Positions 22,111 to 31,705 of a stretch of DNA of 64,000 bases are shown in pieces. Numbering within the stretch: position 1 is the stretch's first letter; each line of letters starts with the position of its first letter. Under the pieces are notes generated by a model, which saw nothing but the letters and a program-made list of their open reading frames with translations, did no database searches and had not been told where the DNA came from. This DNA is from Eunapius fragilis (taxonomy: Eukaryota > Porifera > Demospongiae > Spongillida > Spongillidae): NCBI GenBank assembly GCA_963681505.1, contig OY811986.1, positions 5,161,566 to 5,225,565 of the forward strand, written 5' to 3'. Made by a program: the position numbers and the translations under genes.

Positions 22111-24096
22111 AGGTTTTTAGATTGAATATCTTGTACACTCCCTTTCCAAGCAATTGAAGTATTTTATATGGACCATTCCACCGCTTCATAAGCTTACCAT
22201 CTTTTCTACCATCCTCGTGAGAGTTTCTCAGTAACAGTAATGTTTCTTCTGAAAGGGGCTGAATATAGAATCAAATGTTAGGATATAAAGTATGTTGATT
22301 CTCTAAATGTATTGCTTGGCTTAATGCATAATAATAATCTCTGATGATTTTAAAGTTTAGACTGCATATGCTGTACACAGCTTTGACAAGAAAATATAAC
22401 AAACACAACATTGTACGTTCACGGAAAATCAAAAAATTTGAAACTTGAAAAACTGGTGATTTTGCCCACATGATAACATACATATTCACAGATATATTAT
22501 AAAAACTCCCTTACTTTGCCTTTGCAATGCTTCTTGTCATAGTCACTCTTGTAACATTTCTGGGCCTTTGACAGATAGCTCTTGGCAACACTAAATATAT
22601 TTTTCCATACATCATACATGCTTTTGATCACCATTTCCGTCTGGTCTTCTTCAAGCTCTTGATCAGAGTCATGAGGACATATTTCATTTTCAATGGGTAG
22701 TATTGCTTTCCTAATAAGGATAAGAAGTGAAACATGCACATAAATGCATGCTCAGTTATTGATTGCACATGGATGTACTTTTTTTGCATACCTGCAAAAC
22801 ATTTCAAATGATGTAATTCCTGTGGATTTGTTCACAGCTGTGCAGTAAGCTAACATCACCCTATCCAATAATGTATCCCAGTTATCTTACTTGTCATTGA
22901 CAAGCTTGAGCAGAGATTTTTGTATAGTTTGGTTATACCTTTCCACAAGGCCATTAGTTTGTGGATGGTAAGCTGAGCTGATTTTATGATGTATCTTTGT
23001 GAGGTTAAAAAGTTCTTCAATTTAAACGATTAACAAATTCCCTCCCTTGATCACTGATGATACAATGAGGAGTGCCATATCTATTAATAGAAATTAAAAT
23101 TGAAAATCCTTCTTTAACAGCAGATTAAACAATACCTGCAAATCATTCTGAATAAGAATGAAGCCACACCATGGGCAGATTTATCTTTCAATGGCTCTGC
23201 CTCAGGCCATTTGGAGAAATAGTCCATCAGAGTGACTATGTAGCGGTTCCAGCTGCAGTCTTTGGCAATGGACCCACTAGATCAATGCCTACCTAATGAA
23301 CACAAACAAGATCATTAGCAAATACATACTGAATATATTTATATTCAGGTCTGCTGCTGACCTGGTACCATACTCTTGACTTAATAGGTATGGGATGTAG
23401 TGATGCATCCGTCCTCACAAACTTAGCATCATTGGTGCGTTGACATATATCACACATCTTTACAAACGTACGTATGTCATCCCCCATGTCTTTCCAGTAA
23501 AATCTAGAGCAAATTTTTTCAAGTGTTTTATCTCTTCCAAGATGGCCTCCACCTACAGTAAAATGATGCAGTGTTAATCAGTGGAGTAGTATAAGCACAG
23601 GGCCATCACACTTTGTCCGGGGTTGGGGCCCTGCCTTTATTATTTAAAGGGGGAGGGGGGAGGGGCGAGAAGTGCTACACGCCTTCCAAAAAGGTTAGGC
23701 CTCCCTCCTCCTCCCGCTGCCCTCTCCTCTCCGCCTATACACACGCACACATTAATTTGCCCCTTTCTTAATTACTGGCTATACAACACATGCATGCTTG
23801 GACCTCACTATCTGTTAGTGATATCAAGCACACATAATTAGAGCTGTTGTACCTTGTAGGGCAGCATGACAGCTTTCCATTATTCTGCCGCGTTCCACTA
23901 TACTCGTTACAACCCGTCTCCAATTTCGCTTTGACAGCGATGGATTCCTTCTAAAAACTATAGAATAGTACAGAAAGCCACGCTCATATTTGTAATTTGA
24001 TACCTTTCTTCTAAAAGCACGCTTTTGATCCTTTGTATAGTCAGAGGGATAGCAACCTGAATGCAAAAACTCCTTGATACTATCATATTCAGCCAT
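22111..24096 (-). pseudogene. Ginger integrase/transposase region
   Basis: The start chosen is the ATG at 24096 (MAEYDSIKEFLHSGCYPSDY); the first exon ends near 23850 at a GTACAAC donor. Later exons give the zinc-binding HHCC domain (GGHLGRDKTLEKICSRFYW, KMCDICQRTNDAK, 23556-23362), then DDE blocks: GIDLVGP near 23285, HCIISDQGREFVNRLN near 23065 and NGLVERYNQTIQKSL near 22945. A GPY/F-like module (MKRWNGPYKILQLLGKGVYK) lies near 22180. One frame change near GPLP, one after FVNRLN and a stop after LVNDK indicate decay. All three catalytic acids remain visible. Confidence 0.8.
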
Positions 24097-24363
24097 TTCT
24101 TTACACACGGATCTAGGATATGACGTTAAAACAACCAACAACCCACTGAGAACAAACAGCGCAGTTGTGCCAGACAAAGATGCCACAGATACAAGCCGGC
24201 TAAGATTGCTATATCTAGCATTTACTAACTCGCTCGCTAAAAGATGGGGCCAGGAAGGGATACTTTTTCCTTGAGGGGGGATACTTTCCCTAGGAAATAA
24301 TATCCAGGGGGACACATTTTCCAGGATATAATGTCCGGGGGGGGGACACTTATTCCTTCGACA

Positions 24364-25033
24364 CCGTCACTTGTTGGGAGGAAGTCCAGAGGTGGTAGAG
24401 GTGGCTGGTTGGGTAAAAGGTAAATGGATTTCTCTTTAAAGCATGATTGGCCCTGATCTGTAAGTGAAATCATTACTCCATGCTGCCTGCAGTGCAGATT
24501 AAACGACACTCCCAATGCATGTCTGCACTGAGTGCACACTAGCAGATTATAGTCATTTCTATATTCAAGATTATACATTGCTAATGTGCCACGCAGCTCT
24601 CCATTGGTTGGATCAGTCTTGTTTATGATCATGGACTGCACTGTTTGTTCTTCTTGGTTCATAAGATCGCCATTGGTTCATATCAGTCTCATATGTGATC
24701 GTGGACTGTTCTGTTGGTTCTGTTCCATTCACAAGTGTGGACTGATGGGACAAGTAGCACTGCTTGTGTTCTAAGATTTTGCGGCTGCTCTTGGTTGAGC
24801 TGCCACACACACACTTATACACACCATTTGTCCTGGTAATCTTGATGGTGGTTGATATGACACACACATCAATGTGAGTCGTTGCATCGTGGTGCCTCTT
24901 TGCATCCTTGGATTTAAAAGCTAGTTTGCATTGCTCACATCCATTTTCCATTGAAACGCACCCTGCAAGTGGATAGTTTGGAATAGTCAATGATAAAATT
25001 CCCTTAATCATAGATTGACGGTGGTATTGTGAC
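24364..25033 (-). pseudogene. ORQ element copy A, first part (zinc-finger exon)
   Basis: A splice acceptor (CACTTGCAG) precedes GCVSMENGCEQCKLAF; the C2H2 finger CEQC..HHDATTH follows at about 24945-24885. Then come a Cys pair (YKCVCGSSTKSSRK), a Thr/Gln-rich stretch (VNGTEPTEQSTITYETD) and a second finger, VCTQCRHALGVSFNLHCRQH, which resembles the OrsD-type (DUF3505) finger of fungal proteins. The exon is cut at CAAGTGAC by Ginger. Small indels break the frame near 24640. This copy keeps a full first finger, whereas copy 2 has lost 5 bases there. Confidence 0.75.
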
Positions 25034-25037
25034 TTAA
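25003..25037. repeat. Shared TTAA-ended motif at the start of ORQ copy A
   Basis: TTAATCATAGATTGACGG through TTGTGACTTAA. The same block precedes ORQ copy 2 (30757-30794, inverted) and occurs at 3674-3712 and 30051-30086. The TTAA at 25034-25037 is also where the piggyBac 5' end begins. Confidence 0.6.
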
Positions 25038-25070
25038 GTCACAGTCTAGTAATTATATTCACACAGGCTC
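25034..25070 (+). repeat. piggyBac 5' end, outer part
   Basis: TTAAGTCACAGTC followed by AATTATATTCACACAGGCTC, the same terminal sequence as at 8222 and at both ends of 30096-30750. It continues at 27974 after the inserted retroelement. Confidence 0.75.
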
Positions 25071-25296
25071 CCTCCTTAAACGTCCCACCACCCCATGACT
25101 TGAACACAAACTTTGTGCTGCGTCGCCTGTGCACGCTGCAAGATTCATAACACACACAACTGTGTGAACACCTTTTGGCTTTATGAGGACACGATGATAC
25201 CTTTTGCCACAAACGTCAGTTTTATTCAAGTTTAGACCCTCCTCCTCCCCTTCCTCATTCTCCATCTCCTCCTCCACCTCATCACTCCTTTGGCTA

Positions 25297-27153
25297 TCAG
25301 AGGAGCGGCCAGTAAGGTGCACTCTCCCAACATGGGACCACCAGGGTCCCCGATGCCCTACACCCCTCAGCGTGCCTCAACACCCTAGGTATAAGCCTAG
25401 GTGGGGGACACCACCAGTTGTTCTCACCACTCCAATTCACTGTGAAAGCATCCACTGCCTCCCCTCCCGGGCACATAAAACGTGAGTTAAATCTGGGCAG
25501 CTGCATATTGTAATGGCTTGCAAATCTGTCTACAGTATGCGGGCCCCATAGCTCGTTTACCCAGGCAAACACTGCCGGGTTGACAAACCAATCGTCATAG
25601 TCCACTATACGGCTGATGCAGTCCACTATTTCGTTCTGCTCTCTTGGGATCCACTCCGGTTCTATGTGTATTGCATGGCTCATACATAGTGCAAATATCT
25701 GTAAGGCTACATCTTGCAAACAACCTTTACCACTGCCCACTGTCAATATACGAACCACATTTTGACTGTCAGTAAACCAACGGATGCGGGAATTGTTGAG
25801 CCTGTCCACAAATGCTTGCAATACTCGTTTTACAGCTACTAGCTCCCGCCATGTAGAGCTCTGCTTGGCCTCCTCAGGCAACCACACACCATTAGCAACA
25901 TGCGTCCCATGCTCCACCGTATACCCACCATAACCCGTGCTGCTGGCATCTGAGTACACAACCCTCAACGCCCCAGGGTTGTGCCAAATCGGCTGGGCAT
26001 TAAAATCATGCAACGATCCTGCCCAGAACTCCAATTCTGTCCTAGCTCCCGCTGATAACTCTAGCAAAGAGCACCATGCTGACCTAGTCTGGAGCAGTGC
26101 ATACATGCTTCTAGTCATAAACCTGGAAATTGGGCCCAGCGCCAATCCCATGGCAATAATTTTACCTATAAGGCCTGCTAGACACCTAGCATTAAGCGTA
26201 TTGCTCCCTAAAGCTGCCCTCACGTTTGTCATTAGTGCATCAACTTTCTTAACTGGTACTGAAATGCATCCCTTTTCCAAATTCACAACAAATCCTAGCC
26301 ATTGTACTTCATGCGAAGGTTGCCATGATGACTTAGATTCATTTACCACCAGCCCTGCTCTAAGCAACGTGTTCTGCACCCATTGGCTAGCAGTACATGC
26401 TTCCTCTCTACCCTTCACTGCACATAACCCATCATCCAGATATACCACAGCCTTCAAGCCCTTACTGCGCCAATAACGAACTATAGGCCTCATTAACTTG
26501 GTGAATGCATATGGAGCAGATGATAATCCAAAAGGCAATACTGTAAATGTATAGTACACATTATCCCAGTGAAAACCCAAGAACTGCCTATGGTGCTTAA
26601 CAATCTCAATGTGATGATAACCTGACTTCAAGTCAAATGCAAACATGAGCTCACCTTTGCTGAACATCGTCATGGCTACCCGAAGGTCTTCATATTTGAA
26701 CTTCTGCTTCCAAAGATATTGATTCACATGCCGCAAATTTACCACTAACCTCTTCTTACCCGCCCCACTAACCACTACAGATAAGGGACTACATACTGTA
26801 GGGGGCTCAGATGACCTCTCCACATATCCCCCTGCTAGCAATTCAACTACTGCCCTACTCACAAATTCAGATTCAAGCTGTGCTGATTGTTGGTTTGGAC
26901 GTGAATAAGGTGGGGGTTCTGACATTAGAGGTAACACATAACCCTCTGTAATAGTATCAACTACCCAGGGGGGTGCACATAGCTCCTCCCTCCAAAATTG
27001 AATACATTTACCCAACCTTCCCTTCACCGTACACACCTCTACTTCAGACATCTCACTGTCTGCTGTCTGCAACTCCCAACATTTCACACCTTCGATCAAC
27101 TCTTCTACAGGTGCCACATTCCCACTGTCAACACCCAGCCACGTGTCAGACAC
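25297..27153 (-). CDS. Reverse transcriptase-RNase H of the YR-class retroelement
   Basis: A 618-residue open frame without stops. The palm domain contains VVNLRHVNQYLWKQKFKYED, FAFDLKSGYHHIEI, LPFGLSSAPYAFTKLM and the catalytic AVVYLDDGLCAV near residue 239. RNase H follows with VVYSDASSTGYGGY near residue 400, SSTWRELVAV and IRWFTDSQNVV. The last part (TVDRFASHYNMQLPRFNSRF and WWCPPPRLIPRVLRHA) is the C-terminal extension I know from DIRS and Ngaro elements. The real start may lie further downstream than the first Met. The gene looks intact even though the element appears incomplete. Confidence 0.85.
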   Translation of the reverse strand: MSDTWLGVDSGNVAPVEELIEGVKCWELQTADSEMSEVEVCTVKGRLGKCIQFWREELCAPPWVVDTITEGYVLPLMSEPPPYSRPNQQSAQLESEFVSRAVVELLAGGYVERSSEPPTVCSPLSVVVSGAGKKRLVVNLRHVNQYLWKQKFKYEDLRVAMTMFSKGELMFAFDLKSGYHHIEIVKHHRQFLGFHWDNVYYTFTVLPFGLSSAPYAFTKLMRPIVRYWRSKGLKAVVYLDDGLCAVKGREEACTASQWVQNTLLRAGLVVNESKSSWQPSHEVQWLGFVVNLEKGCISVPVKKVDALMTNVRAALGSNTLNARCLAGLIGKIIAMGLALGPISRFMTRSMYALLQTRSAWCSLLELSAGARTELEFWAGSLHDFNAQPIWHNPGALRVVYSDASSTGYGGYTVEHGTHVANGVWLPEEAKQSSTWRELVAVKRVLQAFVDRLNNSRIRWFTDSQNVVRILTVGSGKGCLQDVALQIFALCMSHAIHIEPEWIPREQNEIVDCISRIVDYDDWFVNPAVFAWVNELWGPHTVDRFASHYNMQLPRFNSRFMCPGGEAVDAFTVNWSGENNWWCPPPRLIPRVLRHAEGCRASGTLVVPCWESAPYWPLL

Positions 27154-27174
27154 GTGTTCCGTATTCTAACAAAG

Positions 27175-27795
27175 GATACTCAGCCGATAACGGGACTCTT
27201 TTAGGGCAATCCCTCCTCAGATGCCCCATCCCCCCACACTGAAAACAAATACCAGGCGCAAACGTCGGCTTGCGGGCCGAGGTAGCTCCTGATGCGCGGC
27301 CTCTTTTCCGTGCGGCGCTCTCTTCCTTCCGTCCGCCACCGCCTCCTTTCTCTTTTTAGCCTGCGCCCTCCTCTCTGCTGCCCGCTCTGCTTTCTCGATT
27401 CTTTTTTCGTCATCGGAGTCGTCCGCCAACCCGTCTTCCTCATATTCCTGAACAACCGACCATCCGTATTCGGACCGGTCGGCCAGCTTGAGCAGTTTCT
27501 GCCTGTGGGCGATTAGCTTCCTACCTTCTGCCAAAGCTTCCTTGATCTTTCCCAGCGCCTCCTTCGTACGCCCTTCTGCTGTGGGCTCCGCTTTGGCGAC
27601 GGTCGCTTCCGCCTCATCCAGCTTGTCCTCCACGTCCTCATTAAAACGGTGCTGGATCTCGTTGGCTTTCTTCTTGAAAGTATAGCTCTCCTTTCGGCCG
27701 CTCCTAGATAGCTTTCTGGACGTCTCCTCCTGACCGGCCTTAACTTCTTCTCGCAATCGCCTCACCTCCTCTACTAGCTCAGCGATCTCGGCCAT
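27175..27795 (-). pseudogene. Gag-like protein of the YR-class retroelement
   Basis: Starting at the ATG at 27795 (MAEIAELVEEVRRLREE), the protein is Lys/Glu/Ala-rich and probably coiled coil, with RKESYTFKKKANEIQHRF and a basic tail. A CCHC knuckle (CFQCGGMGHLRRDC, about 27244-27203) lies in a neighbouring frame, so a one-base shift near 27300 separates it from the body. It could be a decay mutation, a sequencing slip in a GC-rich run or a programmed shift. Confidence 0.65.
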
Positions 27796-27973
27796 TGTGA
27801 CAACAGTCAGAAATGAAAAAAAGCAACTGAACTTGCTTGAGTGCACGACGCTTAGAATGACAATATTCTCACCTTCACATCCATTTATACCCCCCACCAC
27901 GTGGCTACTCTAATTACCAGAGGGAGCTTAGTTTCTGTCTAATTCACTTCGTTCAACCGACAGAAACGTGTAT

Positions 27974-28705
27974 CTCTCAAAAATTAGTTACCTTCATGTG
28001 GCTGATTATGTACATTGATAGATGCCTACAAAATCAATTAATGTAGCAACAAAGCAGAGGGAACTAGTTTTTCCTTTCATGACGCATCCACTCTATTGGC
28101 AAAGCATTCATTGTGCTTTCAACCGCACTAGACAGTTTCAGTTTCCATGCAATAGTACATATACACAAATTGAAATAAATAACACATAAAATCTCAATCG
28201 TGTGCTCTGTGAGTCAGCTTGAAGATGCCGTTGTTGGTTGGGGATCGTGTATCGCGCAGCGCAAACAAGGTACAGGGGGAAAAGCCTGCAAAGCAGAGAT
28301 TTGGCAGACTTTCTACTGTATGGTGTGGTCCAAGAAACCCAAGGTACTGGGAGAAATGTGAAATATGTTCATTTTAGCGAGGTCGCTGTATCGAAAGCCT
28401 TTTCATTGCGCAGCCTCACACATCAGACCACTGATGAAGCAAACAGTAGCAGTGATGTTCCCGTTCCACCCTCCATTTCAGTTGAAGCAGCTTCTCCCAC
28501 ACTGACACTTCCAGCAGAGCAGCAGGAACATGAGGTTGCCGACAACACTCTCAGTGCTAACTTGTTGCAATGCAATGGAACAGAATGGAAAGTCGTTGGT
28601 GGTGTAATTGAAAACAGGAGATGTATGCCTAAATTTGGGGCACACATTTTGTGGGGTAACGATGTGGATGAGGCACGGAGGACACCATTTGACTATGCAG
28701 AGCAG
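27974..28705 (+). pseudogene. piggyBac 5' region and N-terminal exon
   Basis: CTCTCAAAAATTAGTTACC continues the piggyBac terminal sequence from 25070, and 27974-28195 matches the inverse of 30490-30715. A coding stretch follows with LLQCNGTEWKVVGGVIEN and RRTPFDYAEQ, the N-terminal signature that precedes the DDE domain in piggyBac transposases. A possible start is the ATG at 28225, in another frame from the ATG at 28238, so a small indel may be present. At 28705 the sequence switches to ORQ. The matching downstream half is at 18591 on the opposite strand. Confidence 0.7.
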
Positions 28706-28974
28706 GTAGGGCGTAATTGTGCCAAGCTACACTACTTAATGAAGCTTGCTGTTCTGGAGAGTGTTGTGTCAAAACCAACTGTGGATGAGCAGGTGCAGTA
28801 TATGAAGCAACTACAGCCATTAGTTAGCGGCAATGGCAACCCCTTTTCCGTGTTCACTTACATCTGCAGTACATCATCAATGGCACAGAAAGTGGCTGCA
28901 TCTAGCAATCGGCTTCCGATAATTGCACGTCTTGACTCCCCACTCCACGTTGTCATACGTGGGGTAGGTATCAC
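28706..28974 (+). repeat. Right copy of the 269-bp inverted duplication
   Basis: The reverse complement is at 18592-18860. Its left edge is the piggyBac/ORQ junction. Confidence 0.8.
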
Positions 28975-29248
28975 AACTGACCAAGTCCGAGCAGTGTACC
29001 ATCAGGCTCTGCACAGGTGCCAGATCTTGGCCACAGAACTACTGATGGGAGTAAGGAATGCATCTGTGGTTGAGGCATGGGATGACTTTGTCCAGGGCAG
29101 AATAATGGCCAGCAGGGACGTCAGCAAGGACAAAGCTATCCGATGTGCGCTATTGACCCATATTCTGCGCTCTGACATTCATCTTGCCCGCATGGTGGAT
29201 TCCATTCAGGAGGGAGTGACTATAACAATATTGCGTATGAACAGATAA
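28706..29248 (+). pseudogene. ORQ element fragment joined to piggyBac
   Basis: In frame with the piggyBac exon upstream, this stretch encodes the conserved ORQ middle block (NCAKLHYLMKLAVLESVVSK, FSVFTYICSTSSMAQKVAAS, VRAVYHQALHRCQILATELL, HILRSDIHLARMVDSIQEG). It ends after ITILRMNR. The fused frame 28238-29248 has 336 codons but looks like a product of rearrangement rather than a gene. Its first 269 bp are duplicated in inverse at 18592-18860. Confidence 0.75.
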
Positions 29249-29520
29249 ACATTATGTATGCACTGATAAATAAGCAGCAGCTGTTCATTTTTTATGGCAA
29301 GGAATGTATGCCACATTATGGGCCATTGATTTATATGTTTTTTGAGATGATTCGCTGTTCCGTTGAGGAGCTAGGCATTTCTACAAACAAAAAAGTGGTC
29401 GTCGGGAGGAGGAGAAGGAAAATTTTTGATGGTCTGGGTACAACCAGATCAAAAAAAAAACTTATCTCTGGAACTCGTGAACAGTACAGTTTTAAGATTT
29501 GTTTTTTTGTTGTTTTATAG

Positions 29521-30050
29521 AGAACAACTTACCTAATCGAACATACATACCTGTAGCTGTAGAGTAAATAAATGTCACTGCGAACATACGTTTACTGTTA
29601 ATGAGATTCATTGCACATAACGCCTATCCCAGACCGGAAATTATACATTATGTTACCGGTCATCTAGAAAAATAATCTCACGTAACATGATGTGCATCAA
29701 TTGTCCCCTGTATTAAAGTTAACTAACTGATATATAGTGGATCATAAATTACGCCCCCTAATGCTTCCTCCAAGGACCCCCCTCTGAGTGAGTTTAGAGT
29801 TTAGATACACCGCTTGCTCTCAAATTTTGACCGTCTCACTAGTACTCCGATCCCAGTTTTGCTAATCGAACATGCCGCAAAAAAACTGATCAAGGTGCCT
29901 AACACGCTCGATACTAAGCATCAAAGTGGATAATATGTATTGTGGTGCATGGTTTATCATAGCGTGAGATCAGTTTACTTAGGGTACATGTAATCTATGA
30001 TGTATTTTATGGCTTCGCTTGCCACTGCAAGGATTTGTCATTGCCAATGC
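29521..30050. other. No gene; repeat terminus from about 29940
   Basis: Nothing recognisable in 29521-29930. From about 29940 the sequence matches 3130-3190 plus 3600-3715 as an empty-site version of that repeat. Confidence 0.4.
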
Positions 30051-30095
30051 TTTTAATCATAGATTGACGGTTGTATTGTGACTTAGTCGAATGAC

Positions 30096-30750
30096 TTAAG
30101 TCACAAATCTTACCTACTAGTAATTATATTCACGCAGGTTCATGTGGCTGATTATGTACACTGATAGATGCCTACAAAATCAATGAATATTATAATGATG
30201 CAACAGAATATGAGGGAGTAACGTTGATACAATTCACTGTGTAGCACCAACAATGTGCTTTACTAAACATGTGCTACCTTGTTTTGACTTTAATCCCCAC
30301 ACAAAGCAAAGATCTGGCTCTTTGTGCAAATATCTTGCAAGGGCTCTTACATATATTGCATAACCTGCTAGCAAATGTAGCAGTGCACTGTTCTGAATCC
30401 TTCTTGTACATTGGTAGGTTGCTAAGTGGTAAGATAATGTGCGGTAAAGCTTCAATGTCACTTTCAAGCCTTCTGCAAGCAACCTTTGAGATTTTGTGTT
30501 ATTTATTTCAATTTGTGTATATGTATTATTGCATGGAAACTGAAAATGTCTAGTGCTGTTGAAAGCACAATGAATGCTTTGCCATTATAGTGGATGCGTC
30601 ATGAAAGGAAAAACTAGTTCCCTCTGCTTTGTTGCTACATTAATTGATTTTGTAGGCATCTATCAGTGTACATAATCAGCCACATGAAGGTAACTAATTT
30701 TTGAGAGCCTGCGTGAATATAATTACTAGTAACTAAGATTTGTGACTTAA
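30096..30750 (-). mobile_element. Non-autonomous piggyBac derivative (655 bp)
   Basis: Both ends begin at TTAA (30096-30099, 30747-30750) and carry the piggyBac terminal sequence GTCACAAATCTTA plus about 100 bp of inverted subterminal sequence. The inside is a deletion derivative: 30234-30490 keeps the 3' coding region with the degraded Cys-rich C-terminus (compare 8325-8615), joined to the 5' leader (compare 27974-28195). It lies upstream of ORQ copy 2, between two inverted copies of the TTAA-ended motif. Confidence 0.8.
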
Positions 30751-30756
30751 GTCATT

Positions 30757-30794
30757 TGACTTAAGTCACAATACCACCGTCAATCTATGATTAA
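30757..30794. repeat. Shared TTAA-ended motif at the start of ORQ copy 2
   Basis: The inverse of the block at 25003-25037, so ORQ copies A and 2 share the same upstream boundary sequence. Confidence 0.6.
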
Positions 30795-30837
30795 GGGAAT
30801 TTTATCATTGACTATTCCAATTTTTATCCCACTTGCA

Positions 30838-31515
30838 GGGTGCGTTTCAATGGAAAATGGATGTGAGCAATGCCAACTAGCTTTTAAAGGATGCAAAGAG
30901 GCACCACGATGCAACAACTCACATTGATGTGTGTGTCATATCAAGCACCATCAAGATTACCAGGACAAATGGTGTGTTTAAGTGTGTGTGTGGCAGCTCA
31001 ACCAAGAGCAGTCGTAAAAGATCTTAGAACACAAGCAGTGTTACTTGTCCCATCAGTCCACACTTGTGAATGGAACAGAACCAACAGAACAGTCCACGAT
31101 CACATATGAGACTGATCAGACCAATGGCGACCTTGTGAACCAGGAAGAACAAACAGTGCAGTCCATTATCATAAACGAGACTGATCCAACCAATGGTGAG
31201 CTGCGTGGCACATTAGCAAAGTACAATCTTGAATATAGAAATGACTAATCTGCTAGTGTGCACTCAGTGCAGACATGCATTGGGAGTGTCGTTTAATCTG
31301 CACTGCAGGCAGCATGGAGTAATGATTTCATTTAAAGATCAGGGCATTGTATGTCAATCATGCTTTAAAGAGAAATCCAATTTACTTTTTACCCAACCAG
31401 CCACCTCTACCACCTCTGGACTTCCAACAAGTGACAGCTTCAAGTGTGCCTCCTGTAATCATTATGGCCTCTCTGAGTGACACATAGTGATGCACACTAG
31501 AGAAAACCATGGTAA
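30838..31515 (+). pseudogene. ORQ copy 2, zinc-finger exon
   Basis: An acceptor (CCCACTTGCAG) precedes GCVSMENGCEQCQLAF. A 5-base loss relative to copy A shifts the frame inside the first C2H2 finger. Downstream are CVCGSSTKS, TEPTEQSTITYETD, the OrsD-like finger VCTQCRHALGVSFNLHCRQH and a third finger CASCNHYGLSE. A TGA at 31478-31480 replaces the CGA (Arg) of copy A. The exon is interrupted at 31515 by the gypsy B insertion and resumes at 36746. Confidence 0.8.
31512..31515. other. Target-site duplication GTAA (left)
   Basis: GTAA here and at 36746-36749 flank gypsy B. The uninterrupted copy 3 has a single GTAA in the same context (GGTAATAAGGA). Confidence 0.9.
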
Positions 31516-31666
31516 TGTAACGAGACACTGCAGCAACAAAAAGTGTTTAATTACAAAGAGAGACATGCATATATACACAGGATAAGGTCAAAGTACAGTC
31601 CAGCTGGAGCCAGCACAGACACGCATGCGTACATAGATACAAAAATATATTATGTCATTCGCTACA
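31516..31666 (-). repeat. 3' LTR of gypsy B
   Basis: 151 bp from TGTAACGAGACACTG to CATTCGCTACA on the plus strand, apparently identical to 36595-36745. Confidence 0.95.
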
Positions 31667-31680
31667 CTACTTCCTCCTTC
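31667..31680 (-). promoter_or_regulatory. Polypurine tract of gypsy B
   Basis: The minus strand reads GAAGGAGGAAGTAG directly before the 3' LTR; 13 of 14 bases are purines. Confidence 0.75.
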
Positions 31681-31705
31681 GAAAAGGCCGGTCTCTTGGT
31701 CCAAT

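Larger units (their letters stand above)
19634..24363 (-). mobile_element. Ginger-type DNA transposon with Ulp1-like protease and PHD finger
   Basis: The ends are TGTCGWAGKAA inverted repeats (19634 onwards and 24363 backwards) flanked by CCGG at 19630-19633 and CCGT at 24364-24367, a 4-bp duplication with one mismatch. It interrupts ORQ copy A between CAAGTGAC and CTTCAAGTG, which are almost adjacent in copies 2 and 3. A TGT start, a 4-bp duplication and a gypsy-like integrase without reverse transcriptase are hallmarks of Ginger elements, and accessory Ulp1 and PHD domains are known in some of them. Confidence 0.85.
25071..27973 (-). mobile_element. DIRS/Ngaro-like (YR-class) retroelement without a visible recombinase
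   Basis: The element sits inside the piggyBac 5' end, with CTC on both sides (25068-25070 and 27974-27976). It encodes a Gag-like protein and a reverse transcriptase-RNase H protein whose extended C-terminus is typical of DIRS/Ngaro elements. No LTRs are seen. Only about 230 bp remain between the RT stop and the left edge, too little for the tyrosine recombinase such elements normally carry, so the copy is probably truncated or dependent on another. Confidence 0.7.

Noticed and set aside
28238-29248. 336-codon fused piggyBac/ORQ gene as a domesticated chimera
   Set aside because: The joint coincides with an inferred inversion breakpoint and the duplicated 269-bp segment, so a rearrangement by-product is more likely. 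RNA evidence could reverse this.
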